Assembly: GCA_033816765.1 (NCBI GenBank)
Contig: CM066296.1
Location: 1,178,001-1,242,000 of the forward strand
Direction: 5' to 3'
Source: Nothopassalora personata
Lineage: Eukaryota > Ascomycota > Dothideomycetes > Mycosphaerellales > Mycosphaerellaceae
DNA length: 64,000 nucleotides
Shown: positions 1 through 11,085 of the stretch, one piece after another
Numbering within the stretch: the first letter of the stretch is position 1
Layout: every line of letters begins with the position of its first letter
Notes under the pieces: generated by a model
Databases searched by the model: none
Seen by the model: only the letters and a program-made list of their open reading frames with translations
Told to the model about the DNA's origin: nothing
Position numbers and translations under genes: made by a program

Positions 1-204
1 TTGAGTGGTCCTCGCGCTCGCACGGACCTTCTGGCACATGCACAAGCTATCTGGCTACTCGGCAGTGAATGAGACAGTCACGCGCGACGTGGTCAAGAAG
101 CCCTTTGGCTGCACCAAAATCAACAACCAAAGCATAGATAAAGATTCTACAACATTTTCTTTGCACTTCTGTTATACACAACAACAAACACGCCGACCAA
201 CACA

Positions 205-1548
205 ATGTCAGACTACGACGCGGTTAAGAACCCGCCCCGACGCTCGACATTTCGTCAACCACCACCGCATCCGCAAGATATGGGCGGCACATTATCAGCA
301 GCGCCAGCAGTACCCAAGACGGAAGGATACCAACCCAGGCCAAGCAACACGCAGAGTATATACGATGAACTCAGAGATATGTACCAACCACTCTGCAACA
401 ATCTTTCCACGGATACACTTATGTCAGTGCTTCGCCTCTTTCCTGCCGATGAGACCGCAATGCAGTTCAGGAACGCGTACGGGCGACTCGAGCGAGCAAA
501 TCACACTCGCTCCGCCTTAGCATTGTGTCTATTCTGCGTCTTTCAAACTCTCCATCAGCCTCCAGACGCAACACCAATATTGCTACAAACACTCGTCAAC
601 GCTCTGCAGCGACTCGAACATCAGATGGACGACTTACCAGGACACACAGGCTCCACCGCAGCTCTGTACAACCACATCTACGGCTTGCTGGCATACTGCG
701 CGGTGCACGACGAGGCTATCACCATGCAAGAGCTACAGCAGATCTTCCGGGCTTACAACCAAACTGACCCTATCTATCTCTGCTTCAACGACTGGCTACA
801 ACGTAGCGAAACTGTCAACGCTCGAGGCAACAAGCCCGATAATGCTCCGTTTTGGAAGAAGATCTGGCAGGCGGTGCGCAGTTTCCTCGACAACAGCTAC
901 CAACTGCAGCAGCCTCAACAGCATGTTTTGATCACAGTCATGCGAGACCTGACTCAATGGCATGCCACGCTGTGTGTGTATGAGGGCATCCTGTCCACCG
1001 GCGCGAGTCCTTACGTCACGACCGAGGGAGCATCCCTATTGAAGCAGCAGAATGGTCCCCAGCTTGCAGGCCCCCAATCTGAACACCAGCAGCCAGCTCC
1101 AACACAGCAATGCCCGAACTCTCAGCCCAATGGAGCTATCGAGGAGGAGCCACCCCAAGAGTACCGCACCGTTAACCACGACTTCACTCAGAATCAGCAG
1201 TACCGCACAGAACGAGCTGAAGCCCCGAACGGTACCCAAGCACCCTTTCCCGGCTTCGAGGCGCCAGATTGTCCTGACGGTTCAGACAACATTTTCTCAG
1301 GCCGTTTGCATCATGCCTTTCCCAACGACATGTTCAACATGCCTGCACAGCCGCAAGGACAGCTACCATTTACCGGGGCCAATCAGATTCCCGACTTTCC
1401 CGGCGACGGCCCTCCTCGTCGATGCGTGCGCTGCGAGGAGAAGCACATCAAATGCGACTACAAGCGACCATGCGGGAGCTGTAGCAAAGTCGGGCGTGGA
1501 ACAGCGGAGTGCATTCCTCGCAATTACATTCGAAACTGTTGTATTTAG
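205..1548 (+). pseudogene. Zn2Cys6 DNA-binding protein gene, 5' part, cut by a retrotransposon
   Basis: This reading frame begins at the ATG at 205 and encodes 444 native residues before a copia LTR starts at 1537. The LTR adds three residues (CCI) and a stop. Near its end is a binuclear zinc cluster, C-x2-C-x6-C-x5-C-x2-C-x9-C, with cysteines at about residues 407, 410, 417, 423, 426 and 436. This is the signature of fungal Zn2Cys6 DNA-binding proteins, although the cluster is usually N-terminal. The rest is Gln/Pro-rich with a helical middle section (about residues 50-260) that I do not recognise. The frame resumes in phase at 30465, so the original protein had about 564 residues. The truncated protein would keep the zinc cluster but lose the 120-residue tail. 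Whether it is still made is unknown. The sequence shows no RIP. Confidence 0.85.
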
Positions 1549-1711
1549 GTATTTGACGAGTACAAGCTTCCAGATTGAAACGATAGGGTGGATTAGTAAC
1601 CCTTATGAATTGCCACCAGGTGTGAGACTATCTAGCTATAGAAAACAGTGTAATATAGTGTATGTGTGCTAATCCTAACTAACATAGACCTTGGTCACCT
1701 GATTCACAACA
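1537..1711 (-). repeat. 3' LTR of the outer copia element
   Basis: The 175-bp terminal repeat begins TGTTG and ends CAACA on the plus strand. It matches 30284-30459 along its length except for RIP-type transitions. Its insertion supplies the premature stop codon of the Zn2Cys6 frame at 1546-1548. Confidence 0.93.
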
Positions 1712-1932
1712 CTCCCCCTTTAGACTGACTACTATAAAGACAGTCTAATCAACTTAATATTACCTATGTTACTATATTATTCTCGAACACCTTCACTAGT
1801 TCTAGATACTAGGTTTCTACTATAAGTAAGCACATGCTAAGGACAGTAATCTTGTTAGATTTGCATGTGTAAGAGACCTACTCTTAGACACACTTAGGCC
1901 TTATCTTTCCGCTTTTAGAAGTGAACAGAAGG

Positions 1933-2108
1933 TGTTGTAAATCAGGTGACCAAGGTCTATGTTAGTTAGGACTTAGCACACATGCACTATATTACACTGT
2001 TTTCTATAGCTAGATAGTCTCACACCTTGTGGCAATTTATAAGGGTTACTAATCCACCCTATCGTTTCAATCTAGAAGCTTGTACTCGTTAAATACCTAA
2101 TTATAACA
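1933..2108 (+). repeat. Solo LTR of the same copia family, inverted
   Basis: These 176 bases are the reverse complement of the outer copia LTR and are flanked by the 5-bp duplication GAAGG (1928-1932 and 2109-2113). A separate copy of the family therefore inserted into the 3' region of the outer element and was reduced to one LTR by recombination between its two LTRs. Confidence 0.88.
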
Positions 2109-2429
2109 GAAGGTTCTCTCGGCTTAAGAAGGTCTAGCTAGGCAGTAACGCACAAACCTCGTAGGTACGCATAAAAGAAGCTAGTTCTTTACTAAACAAC
2201 TCTCTCTACTTTATACTACTTTACACCTCTCTTCCTACCTTTTTTAGACTACTATATACACTTACATATCCTAACAACTACTATATACACATTCTTAAAG
2301 CTTTTCAAGAAGCTTTTAGTAAGGTATGCTATATATATAATAGTGTTTTAAGGGTGTTACTAACTTATAAGTAGCATTATAGCAGATGTTGTTAAGTAGA
2401 CTGCTATAAACTAGTTTAGTAGTACTAGT

Positions 2430-4300
2430 AATGTCTTTAGTAGTAGATCTAGCTCTAGTAACGATTAAGATCCTAATAAGCGTCCTCCTAGTAATAGTAG
2501 AAAGGGTCTACCTACATCTAGTAGGATCTCTAAGCGTAAGACCCTTATTAAGGCACTTAGACTAGTTAAGTAGATCATCGAGAGTAGGCGTAAGATCACT
2601 AAGAAGAATATAACCTTATAGCTTACTATAGCATCCCTTAAGGTTGCCTTCTATAAGAAGAAGCTTCTAACTACTAAGGGTAGTATTACTAATCTACCGA
2701 ACTAGGGTTAGATTAACGCGGCTGCCTAGGATTTTAATTATATAATAGTCGACCCTTAAGGTCGTATTTCTAACACTATTACTATGAACCTTAATAGTAG
2801 TTAGAACTACCTTCCTGCCTTATAGGCTTCCGCTATAGACTATCTTGTTTAGCACTTTAGTAGCGCCTATAACCGCTATAAGGAGAGATCTAACCTTCCC
2901 TTTTCTAGCTACTACACTATTCTAGGATAGTTTAAGGGCTACTATACTAACTACGCTCTTAACAATTATTACGATAAGTATAGCTTCTTCTCTCTACGGA
3001 CCCTATAGTAGAGTACCGCTAGTCTATCTAGAACCTACTAGTAGCCTAGTGCAGGTTATACTCGCTCCGCTAGTGCTACATTCTAGGGTAGTGTATAGTA
3101 TAGTCGATCTCCTCCTATTATGCGTAGTAGTCCTCTACGTAAGGGCTTCCTATCTCTAGTTCTATACTCTCCTAGTATAAGTACCTCTAGATATAGTCTT
3201 TAGATGCTACCTACCTAGCTTATTCCTAGCGATGTAGACTAGCGCCTAAGCATCCCTAGGGCTCCTAGTAATAGTTCTAGAACTGTCCTCCTAGAGCTTC
3301 GCCTCCTATTCTCTAACTCCCTCTCTTAGGATAAGGTTACTACCTTAATTCGTTAGTTCCTATAGCGCTTAGGCGTCGTCCTATAGAGAGCGCCTTCACG
3401 CGGCGGACGACGTAAGTATCTTCGTTACGACGAAGAGAAACTAAGACTCTCTCTCTCGAAAAATACAAGCCTACTCGACTCGAAACAAGAAAAGACAGGT
3501 CGGACGAACCGAACGAACGAGATACGCTCAAAATCTACAAACAAGAACTCCGGAACTGCGAGAAGGGAAAGCGACGTACATAGCGTACACGTCGCTCGAA
3601 CAACGAAGGCGCTGTCTACCTGTCGTCCCGGCAAACCACGTAAACTGCCGGCTGGAACCAAGAGAGGCGTTTAGGGGCGCAAACCACGTATACTGCACGG
3701 CTGGAACCAAGAGAGGCCGAGGGGGGGACGACAGCGAGGCCACTGCGACCGAGGAGCTACACTCGAGACCGGAGAACGCGACTGGATTTGAAACAGAGGC
3801 AACGGGTGTTTCTTGGGATTTTGCTCGGTGCGTACGGGTACGGCCGGCTTGGCTTTTTAAAACAAGAACGAGACACGGGCGCAAAACTTGTCTCGCCCGG
3901 GGCAAGGCGACAAACCGCAATTCTCAACAAGACACGACTACCGGGTACGCGCGTACTACGCCGCAATATATTCGATTTACGGTTCGAATAGCGAGCGTTG
4001 CTCGCATCTTTTAAGGAGTTTTTACGTCCGGGGTACGACGGGGCTTTTCTCCTTCTCTCAAATTTTGGTCTCGTTCTCGAGACCCGTGTTGCATAGTCTT
4101 TGACTCAAATAGCACGTTAATGGAATAATCAATATAGCGCTTAGGCACTAATAATAACTTTTAGGAGGGTGCTATATTAAACTCGACTTCCTATAAGAGG
4201 GGTTCTAGAGGCTCTAGTAGTTTTAGTAGTAAGTAGTAGTCTAGATAGTATACTTGCATTAGGTCTTAGTAATTTAGTTAGGGCTAAAGGATAAAATAGC
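2430..4300 (+). pseudogene. RIP-degraded reading frame antisense to the copia element, interrupted by a SINE-like insertion
   Basis: Between the copia RNase H end and its 3' LTR, a plus-strand frame of about 300 codons can be followed from about 2430 to 3360 and again after the insertion from 4147. Nearly all of its stops are TAG or TAA, as expected from RIP of CAG, CAA and TGG codons. The frame is Ser/Lys/Arg-rich at first and Ser/Tyr-rich later. I do not recognise the protein. It runs opposite to gag-pol, so it is either an antisense gene carried by this copia family or a remnant of another inserted element whose ends I cannot find. The flanking stretches 1712-1932, 2114-2429 and 4301-4500 hold nothing else I can name. 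Confidence 0.4.
3375..4132 (+). mobile_element. SINE-like retroelement, copy 1
   Basis: This 758-bp unit is flanked by the perfect 14-bp duplication TATAGCGCTTAGGC (3361-3374 and 4133-4146). It starts GTCGTCCTATAGAG and ends in ATAATCAA. It matches the copies at 9307 and 22844 in reverse orientation with only about two differences outside the tail. It is not RIP-affected although it sits in RIP-degraded sequence. It carries an internal tandem duplication of about 48 bp (3631-3678 and 3679-3727). It has no terminal inverted repeats and no convincing conserved coding frame. I did not find a clear tRNA-like head, so SINE-like is a call from duplication length, fixed head and simple tail. Confidence 0.75.
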
Positions 4301-4499
4301 CGTTATAAGCAAGGGCGGTCTACTTCTCTATTTCCTTTTGTTTTAATACTATAGCTCCCCTAAATTAGAGTCTATAATAATGAACTAGATCGTACCTTAA
4401 AAGGCGGTTCTAAAGTAGGCCTCTCTATAGTCTAGTTGCATAAGCATAGCAAGATATACGATACCCTAAATGAATCTAGCCCTTAAGGCTAATAAATAA

Positions 4500-5144
4500 A
4501 AACTTTCCTCTACTGTCTCTAAACAAATGAGATATTACTTTATAAATACTTATGAACAAATAAAGGTCTTACTATATACAAATGAAAGTGTAGTTAGTCT
4601 CTAGAAGCCTCCCTTAGAGAATGTAGTTTAGTAACTTTAGCTTTGTAAGCTAATCTATAAGCTGCTATGCAGTAGGGACATACTTAACTATAATTAAGCC
4701 TTCTTTATAAACATGTCTATAAAAGTGGTTCCTTAGTCTAACATGCTTAGTTCTTCTATAGTTAGTGTAATCTCTAACTAGATTAATAGTAGACTAGTTA
4801 TCTATAAAGATCTTAAAGGCTTAAGCTTTATAGTTAGTTATTTTCTAGGTTTTATAGAGTAGATTTCTTAACTATATTACTTCCCTGCAGCATTTAGTTA
4901 AGGCTACATACTCTACTTTAGTACTTAATAGTACTATCTCCTTCTATAGGTTGGATTTCTAGATAGTAGGACTTCTAGCCATTTTAACTAGGAGTCCTAA
5001 GGTAGATCTACCTATTAGATCTCTAGAGAAATTAGAGTCTATGTAGATCTCTAGCTTTAGGGATTGTGTTTTTCTAAAGATTAGGCACTTGTTAATTGTT
5101 CTAGCAATGTATCTCTAAACATGCTTTACTGTAGCAATATGTTC
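4500..5144 (-). pseudogene. Outer copia RNase H remnant
   Basis: The minus strand encodes the typical C-terminal copia RNase H block. KHVRLRNHF...Y and a KYVPT segment are readable at about 4670-4770. The frame is cut at 5144 by gypsy-1, and its upstream part continues at 12774. Confidence 0.8.
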
Positions 5145-5149
5145 TACTA

Positions 5150-5311
5150 TATAAGGGGCGGGCCCCTGTTTCTTAGCATAGGCTACGCCTATGCGTTCGG
5201 ATTGCTTTCCGACACCTTTTCTTCGGATAGCGTGTAACTTCCCCTTTCTTCTATATCGAACTTATTACAAACTTCATAGAACTTTAGTATATACGTCGTT
5301 TACCCGTAACA
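5150..5311 (+). repeat. 5' LTR of gypsy-1
   Basis: This 162-bp repeat starts TATAAGGGGCGGG, where TGTAAG in the partner LTR shows the original TG start before RIP. It ends in AACA. It is nearly identical to 12607-12768. Confidence 0.9.
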
Positions 5312-5403
5312 TTAAGTTCGATCCATTCGAATTAGCTAGGCACCTACTATTAAAGAGACGGGATACGTAATAATGTCGCCGGGTAGCGAGAACCCCGGGA
5401 CTA

Positions 5404-5517
5404 GTGCCTCGAATAAAAACTTCTAACTTATACTATAGTAACTGTACTAGCGATAGGAAAGTGCCTCGAATAAAAACTTCTAACTTATACTATAGTAACT
5501 GTACTAGCGATAGGAAG
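5404..5517 (+). repeat. 57-bp perfect tandem duplication in the gypsy-1 leader
   Basis: Two identical 57-bp units (5404-5460 and 5461-5517) begin GTGCCTCGAATAAAAAC and lie between the 5' LTR and the gag region. The identity includes RIP-like sites, so the duplication may be younger than the RIP. Confidence 0.85.
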
Positions 5518-5599
5518 AGATGCAAGCCGAGTTAATTACAACGCGCGCCGCTTTAAAAGAATCGGAAGACGCTCGACGTTAGTTAACACCTATAGTCTC

Positions 5600-8500
5600 G
5601 CTACTAGTTTATAATAAGACGACTACTAGTGACCTAATAAGACAGCTATTATAGACGCTAAACGCCGCCGCGCCATTGCCGCGTACCGGAGAAGAACCGT
5701 CGGGTCCTAGAGGTTAGAACCCCCCTTCCTAGGACGGTAAGGTAGAGACATTCCGCGATTACTTCTTAAGGTTAAAGAGCTCTTTTAGGGTGCGATCCGC
5801 CCTAAAACCAACGCTCTCTAAGGAGTATTACTAGGACGCGATTAACGACACCTTACTAGCGAGAGAGCGTACTAGGATACGGCACTTCTAGGACAAGGGA
5901 GACGGCGAACTTAGGAAGGACCCCGTTACTTTCTTTACGTAACTCGAGAAAGTCTTCGGTAATAGTAACGAGCGCGCTAAGGCCCTAGAGTAGCTCACTA
6001 AGATTAAATATACGAACGGTTAACCTTAGCACGATTACTAGATGAAATTCGACGGACTCCTACTAAGCGCCGGCGGAGAGAACTAGAGCGACGACGCGAA
6101 GATTAGTTACTTACGTAACACCTTCTCGAACCCCGTTCGGATGTACACGGCGGCTATACCGAAGAAGGAGGACTACTACGAGTTTACGGGGGAGGTCGAA
6201 CGGATTATAACTAACCTCGAGGACACGGACTAGTTTAAAATAGCCTATAAGAGGTAGAAGGATAATAATAAGGACTCTAGTGCGACCGCTATAGTTACTA
6301 CCCGTTCTTTTACGAGAACGGCTAGTAGCTAGGTTAATGCCGATAGTAACACTATTATAGCACTAACCCGGATAAGCGGAGGCCGCTCTAGAAGTCGTAG
6401 AGATCGGAAGGAGGATAAAGGGAGGTAGAGAGTAAAATAAGTAGACACCGCGGAGAGGGATCGTAGGCGCTAAGAATAGCTCTACTTCCGCTATAGAGCG
6501 AGCGGACATCGAGTAAAGGAATGCCCGTACGCCGTAGTAGTTAATCCTACTAGGATTAATGCGGCCTCGGTCGCGCCGATCCTAGAGGACGACGGGTTTA
6601 AGTCGGATCCCGAAGAGATAGGAAAAGACTAGCTCCTAGTCGAAAGCTAGAACTAGGAGATAAAGAAGCACTAGTAAAGGGGTGGAACGTAGTTAAGAGT
6701 TCTATAAATAGGAATCTTATATATACCGACGTACTCCTAAACGAAAGCTACGGAACGTTTACCCTTATCGATAAAGGATGCATGTACTACGCTATAATTA
6801 ACGGAGACCTAGCGAAAGGCCTCGGTCTTACGTATATTAGTAACGAGAGCCGTAAGGCTATAGGGTTTACGAAGGCGATACGGAACTCGATCGAAGGAGT
6901 AGTCGCCTTCCGTATAGAAACTACCGGGATCTACTAGGTGGTTTATACTTACGTCGTGCCTAATCTAGACTTCCTTATAATCCTAGGGAACCCGTAGAAG
7001 GCGTATAACTAGATCCGGACTACGCCTAAAAAGCGCCGGTACTACTATAGCTTAGTAAAGAAATAGGTACCCGAAGGACGTAACTACGAAGAACACGAAT
7101 CGGGTAAGCGTTTCGCTACGATTACCGCGGCGACCGTAGAAGATATTAAGAAAGCCCTTAGTAAGAAGGAGCCGCCTACGCGGGAGGAACTTAAGAAGGG
7201 CTTGCCTCTAGAACTTTAGGATATGTTACCGCTATTTTCTACTAGGGAAGCTAATAAGCTAGCTCCGCACCGCGGCGACCTTAACTATAAGATCGAGATA
7301 CGGACGAAAGCTAACGGAAGCCCGGAACCATTGCCCTAGGGACCGCTCTATAGTATGTCTAAAGACGAGCTACTTATCCTCCGGAAGTTACTAACGGAAC
7401 TATAGCGTAAGGGTTACATTCGCCCTTCTACCTTAGAAGCGGCGGCTCCCGTCTTATTCGTAAGGAAGCCCGGGGGAGGACTTAGGTTCTACTATAATTA
7501 TAGAGTATTAAACTCGATTACTAAGTAGGACCATTATCCGCTACCGTTAATCCCGGAAACTATTCGGAACCTAACGGGCGCTAGATAGATTACGAAGGTT
7601 AACGTTATTACCGCATTCTACTACCTTCGGATAGCTCGAGGCAAAGAGTATAAGACGGCTTTTCGAACTAGATTCGGTCTATAGGAGTGGCTAGTATATC
7701 CGTTCGGTTTATCCGGGGCCCCTATAACATTCTAGCGGTACATTAATAGTTTATTACGGGACTACCTAGACGACTTTGCCTCGGCCTACGCTAACGACGT
7801 CGTTATTTACTCCGACGGAACAAAAAAGGACTATTTCTAGAAGGTTCGTATCGTACTCTAGAAGCTTTAGGACGGAGGCCTTTTCCTAGATCTAGGGAAG
7901 TATAAGTTCGTATAGAAGAAGGTTAAGTACCTCGGGTTTATTATATATGCCGACGGGATAGGAGTAGGACCCGACCCCGAGAAGGTAGTAGTAGTGAAGG
8001 ACTAGAAGGCACTAGTTACCTAGAAGGAAGTGCGGCGTTTCTTAGGCTTCGCGAACTACTACCGGATGTTTATTCTAAACTATTCGAAGCTCGCCGAGCC
8101 CTTAACGTTGCTAACCGGTAAGAATAAGGTGTTTTCCTAGGGAGATCGTTAGGCTAATACGTTTAAGTCCCTAAAGGATAAGTACTATAAAGCACTAGTT
8201 TTAGCCTACTAGAACCTGGAGCTCCCTACCTTTTTAGAGACGGACTATAGCGGCTTTACGCTTAGAGGCGCCCTCCTATAAGAAAAGGACGGAGTTGTGA
8301 AACTAGTAGGATTCTACTCGAAGAAGCTTAATAAGGCTAAGATTAACTACGACATTTACGATAAGGAGATACTCGCGGTAGTGTCCTATCTTAAAGAATA
8401 GGCTCCCGAGTTAAAAACATATAGGCCCTTTATAATCTAGACGGACTATAAGAACCTAGAATACTTTATAACGAAGAGATAGCTTTCCGAACGGCAGATC

Positions 8501-11085
8501 CGGTAGGTTAAGGAAGTTATAAAATTCTAGTTTTTACTAGTATATAGGCCGGGCACCGAGGCGATTGTGCCGGACGCCCTTTCTCGAAGGGAGTAGGACA
8601 CATTTAGGTAGGACGATAAGTTATTACGGTATCGTAGGTTTCTTAAACCGGACATCGTAAAGAATTAGCCGGGCTCGAAGGTAGTAGACGTTAGCTCGAC
8701 TATAAAGGTTTCGTTAGTACGAATCTTAGCTACGTAGTTCGAAGGACTATCCGCTATAGAAGAGGCGGATTTACCGGGCGCACTATAGGGACCCTTCTAA
8801 GACTAAGAGCTAAACGACCTCTAGGAAAGAACTATCGAGAAGGACAGTACGTTCTAAGCGGTATACCGCGCGATTAACGTAGGAGCGCGTTTACTTCCTA
8901 GCGAGGTGAAACTTAAGGTGTAAGTAGGTAACTATAGTATCGACCGTAACGGGTATCTTCGCTACCGCGGTAGGATTTAGGTACCTAGAGCTCCTAGTTC
9001 TACGGAGTCCAACTATAAGGAGGCGGACATAGCGATTCTATAGAACGACACCCTTCGAACTAAGCTAATCTAATCCGTGTACGATTTACCGGTGTACGGC
9101 CACCCTAGCCGGGACTCTATAGTATCGATACTAAGTCGTAACTTCTACTAGCCCCTATAGTCTAAGCACGTAAGGCAGTTCTTAAGGAACTATAACTACT
9201 ACGGTAGGAATAAGGTGTAGAGAGAATAAAAACACGGCCTCCTACAACCCTTACCGGTCCCCGACCGATTCTTCTAGGAGATCTCGATGGATTTTATAAC
9301 GGACATTGATTTGATTGATTATTCCATTAACGTGCTATTTGAGTCAAAGACTATGCAACACGGGTCTCGAGAACGAGACCAAAATTTGAGAGAAGGAGAA
9401 AAGCCCCGTCGTACCCCGGACGTAAAAACTCCTTAAAAGATGCGAGCAACGCTCGCTATTCGAACCGTAAATCGAATATATTGCGGCGTAGTACGCGCGT
9501 ACCCGGTAGTCGTGTCTTGTCGAGAATTGCGGTTTGTCGCCTTGCCCCGGGCGAGACAAGTTTTGCGCCCGTGTCTCGTTCTTGTTTTAAAAAGCCAAGC
9601 CGGCCGTACCCGTACGCACCGAGCAAAATCCCAAGAAACACCCGTTGCCTCTGTTTCAATCCAGTCGCGTTCTCCGGTCTCGAGTGTAGCTCCTCGGTCG
9701 CAGTGGCCTCGCTGTCGTCCCCCCCTCGGCCTCTCTTGGTTCCAGCCGTGCAGTATACGTGGTTTGCGCCCCTAAACGCCTCTCTTGGTTCCAGCCGGCA
9801 GTTTACGTGGTTTGCCGGGACGACAGGTAGACAGCGCCTTCGTTGTTCGAGCGACGTGTACGCTATGTACGTCGCTTTCCCTTCTCGCAGTTCCGGAGTT
9901 CTTGTTTGTAGATTTTGAGCGTATCTCGTTCGTTCGGTTCGTCCGACCTGTCTTTTCTTGTTTCGAGTCGAGTAGGCTTGTATTTTTCGAGAGAGAGAGT
10001 CTTAGTTTCTCTTCGTCGTAACGAAGATACTTACGTCGTCCGCCGCGTGAAGGCGCTCTCTATAGGACGACTTTATAACGGACATGCCCGAGTCGTAAGG
10101 GAACACTTGCCTCTAGGTAATTAAGGATCGACTAAGTAAGACCGTCGTTTTAGAAGCGATGCCTACTATAAAAGCCGAGGACTGCGCTAAAAGGTTCTTA
10201 GACTACTAGGTAAGATACTACGGCCTCCCTTAAGCTATTACGAGTAACCGGGGTACTAACTAGACGAGTACCTTCTAGAGGACCTTCTATCGTTTCACCG
10301 GTGTAAAACAGAGGCTTAGCTCCGCCTACTACCTATAAACCGACGGAGGCCCGGAACGGTTAAACTAGGAAGTCTAGGCTTACCTTCGTAACTACATTAA
10401 CTATAAGCAGTCCGACTAGAAACGCTAGCTCCCTACGGCGCAACTTACTCTAAACGCGCGGTATTACGCTAGGCTAGGAATAAGCCCCTTCTTCGCGGTA
10501 TACGGATACGAGGCACTATTACCCGTTTAGTTATAACCGGATCTAGAGACCTCTTAGTTAGACGCCGCGTAACGGGTAACGCTATTCGTAGAAAGGATGC
10601 AAAAGATCACGGACCTATATTAGGCGAGCATAGCGGAAGCCGCCTAAAAACAGGAGGACTACGCTAACCGGGATAGGAAGCCCGTACTAATCTATCGTAT
10701 AGGCGATAAAGTTTAGCTAGATCTACGTAACTATGTCACTATACGACTAAAGAAGAGCCTCGACTATAGACACACGAAGTATACGGTAGTAGAAGTAATC
10801 TTACCGTTGTCTATACGCTTATTTAGGATCCCCGACGGGATCCACCCGGTCTTCTATCCTAACTTACTACGACCTATAAGCTAAGACCCCTTACCTAGAT
10901 AGGAGATCGATAACAAACAGCCGGACCCTATTATAATTAAGTCTTACGAAGAGTAGTAGGTAGAAGAGATCCTTTACGCTAGAACTAAGGTTAGAGGTAG
11001 AGGCCGAGTACGCGAAGTCCTAGTAAAATAGACCGGATACTACAAGCCTACATAGGAACTATTAGGGTACCTCGTAGATACAGTA
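5600..11085 (+). pseudogene. gypsy-1 gag-pol remnant with C-terminal chromodomain
   Basis: A plus-strand frame riddled with TAG/TAA stops can be followed across gypsy-1. A CCHC-type zinc knuckle lies at about 6480-6540, with the second half reading GHRVKECP. An aspartic protease with LID-x-GC and IILG-x-P signatures lies at about 6720-7000. The reverse transcriptase catalytic motif at 7787-7801 reads YANDV, where YADDV or YVDDV is expected. RNase H follows at about 8230-8600 (TFLETDYS..., LSRRE). The integrase zinc region and core follow, split by SINE-like copy 2. A chromodomain-like segment (VEEIL... and VLVK-x-TGY) lies at about 10945-11080. The N in YANDV fits a G-to-A change in a TpG context. 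The gene is dead in this copy. Confidence 0.88.
9307..10071 (-). mobile_element. SINE-like retroelement, copy 2
   Basis: This 765-bp copy is inverted relative to copy 1 and lies in the integrase region of the first gypsy element. It is flanked by the perfect 14-bp duplication TTTATAACGGACAT (9293-9306 and 10072-10085). Its tail, seen on the plus strand as TGATTTGATTGATTATTCC, is longer than in copy 1. The head end is identical to the other copies. Confidence 0.78.

Noticed and set aside
5..520. Alternative frame of 171 codons overlapping the Zn2Cys6 start
   Set aside because: It overlaps a better frame with a zinc cluster, has no ATG at its 5' end and shows no motif.
3375..4132. SINE-like unit read as a solo LTR or DNA transposon
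   Set aside because: It lacks TG...CA ends and inverted repeats, and its 14-bp duplications are too long for LTR or most cut-and-paste elements.
9481..9918. Open frames of 67-145 codons inside the SINE-like element
   Set aside because: The longest frame differs between copies because of a single-base indel in copy 1, and neither strand shows codon-level constraint. Treated as non-coding.
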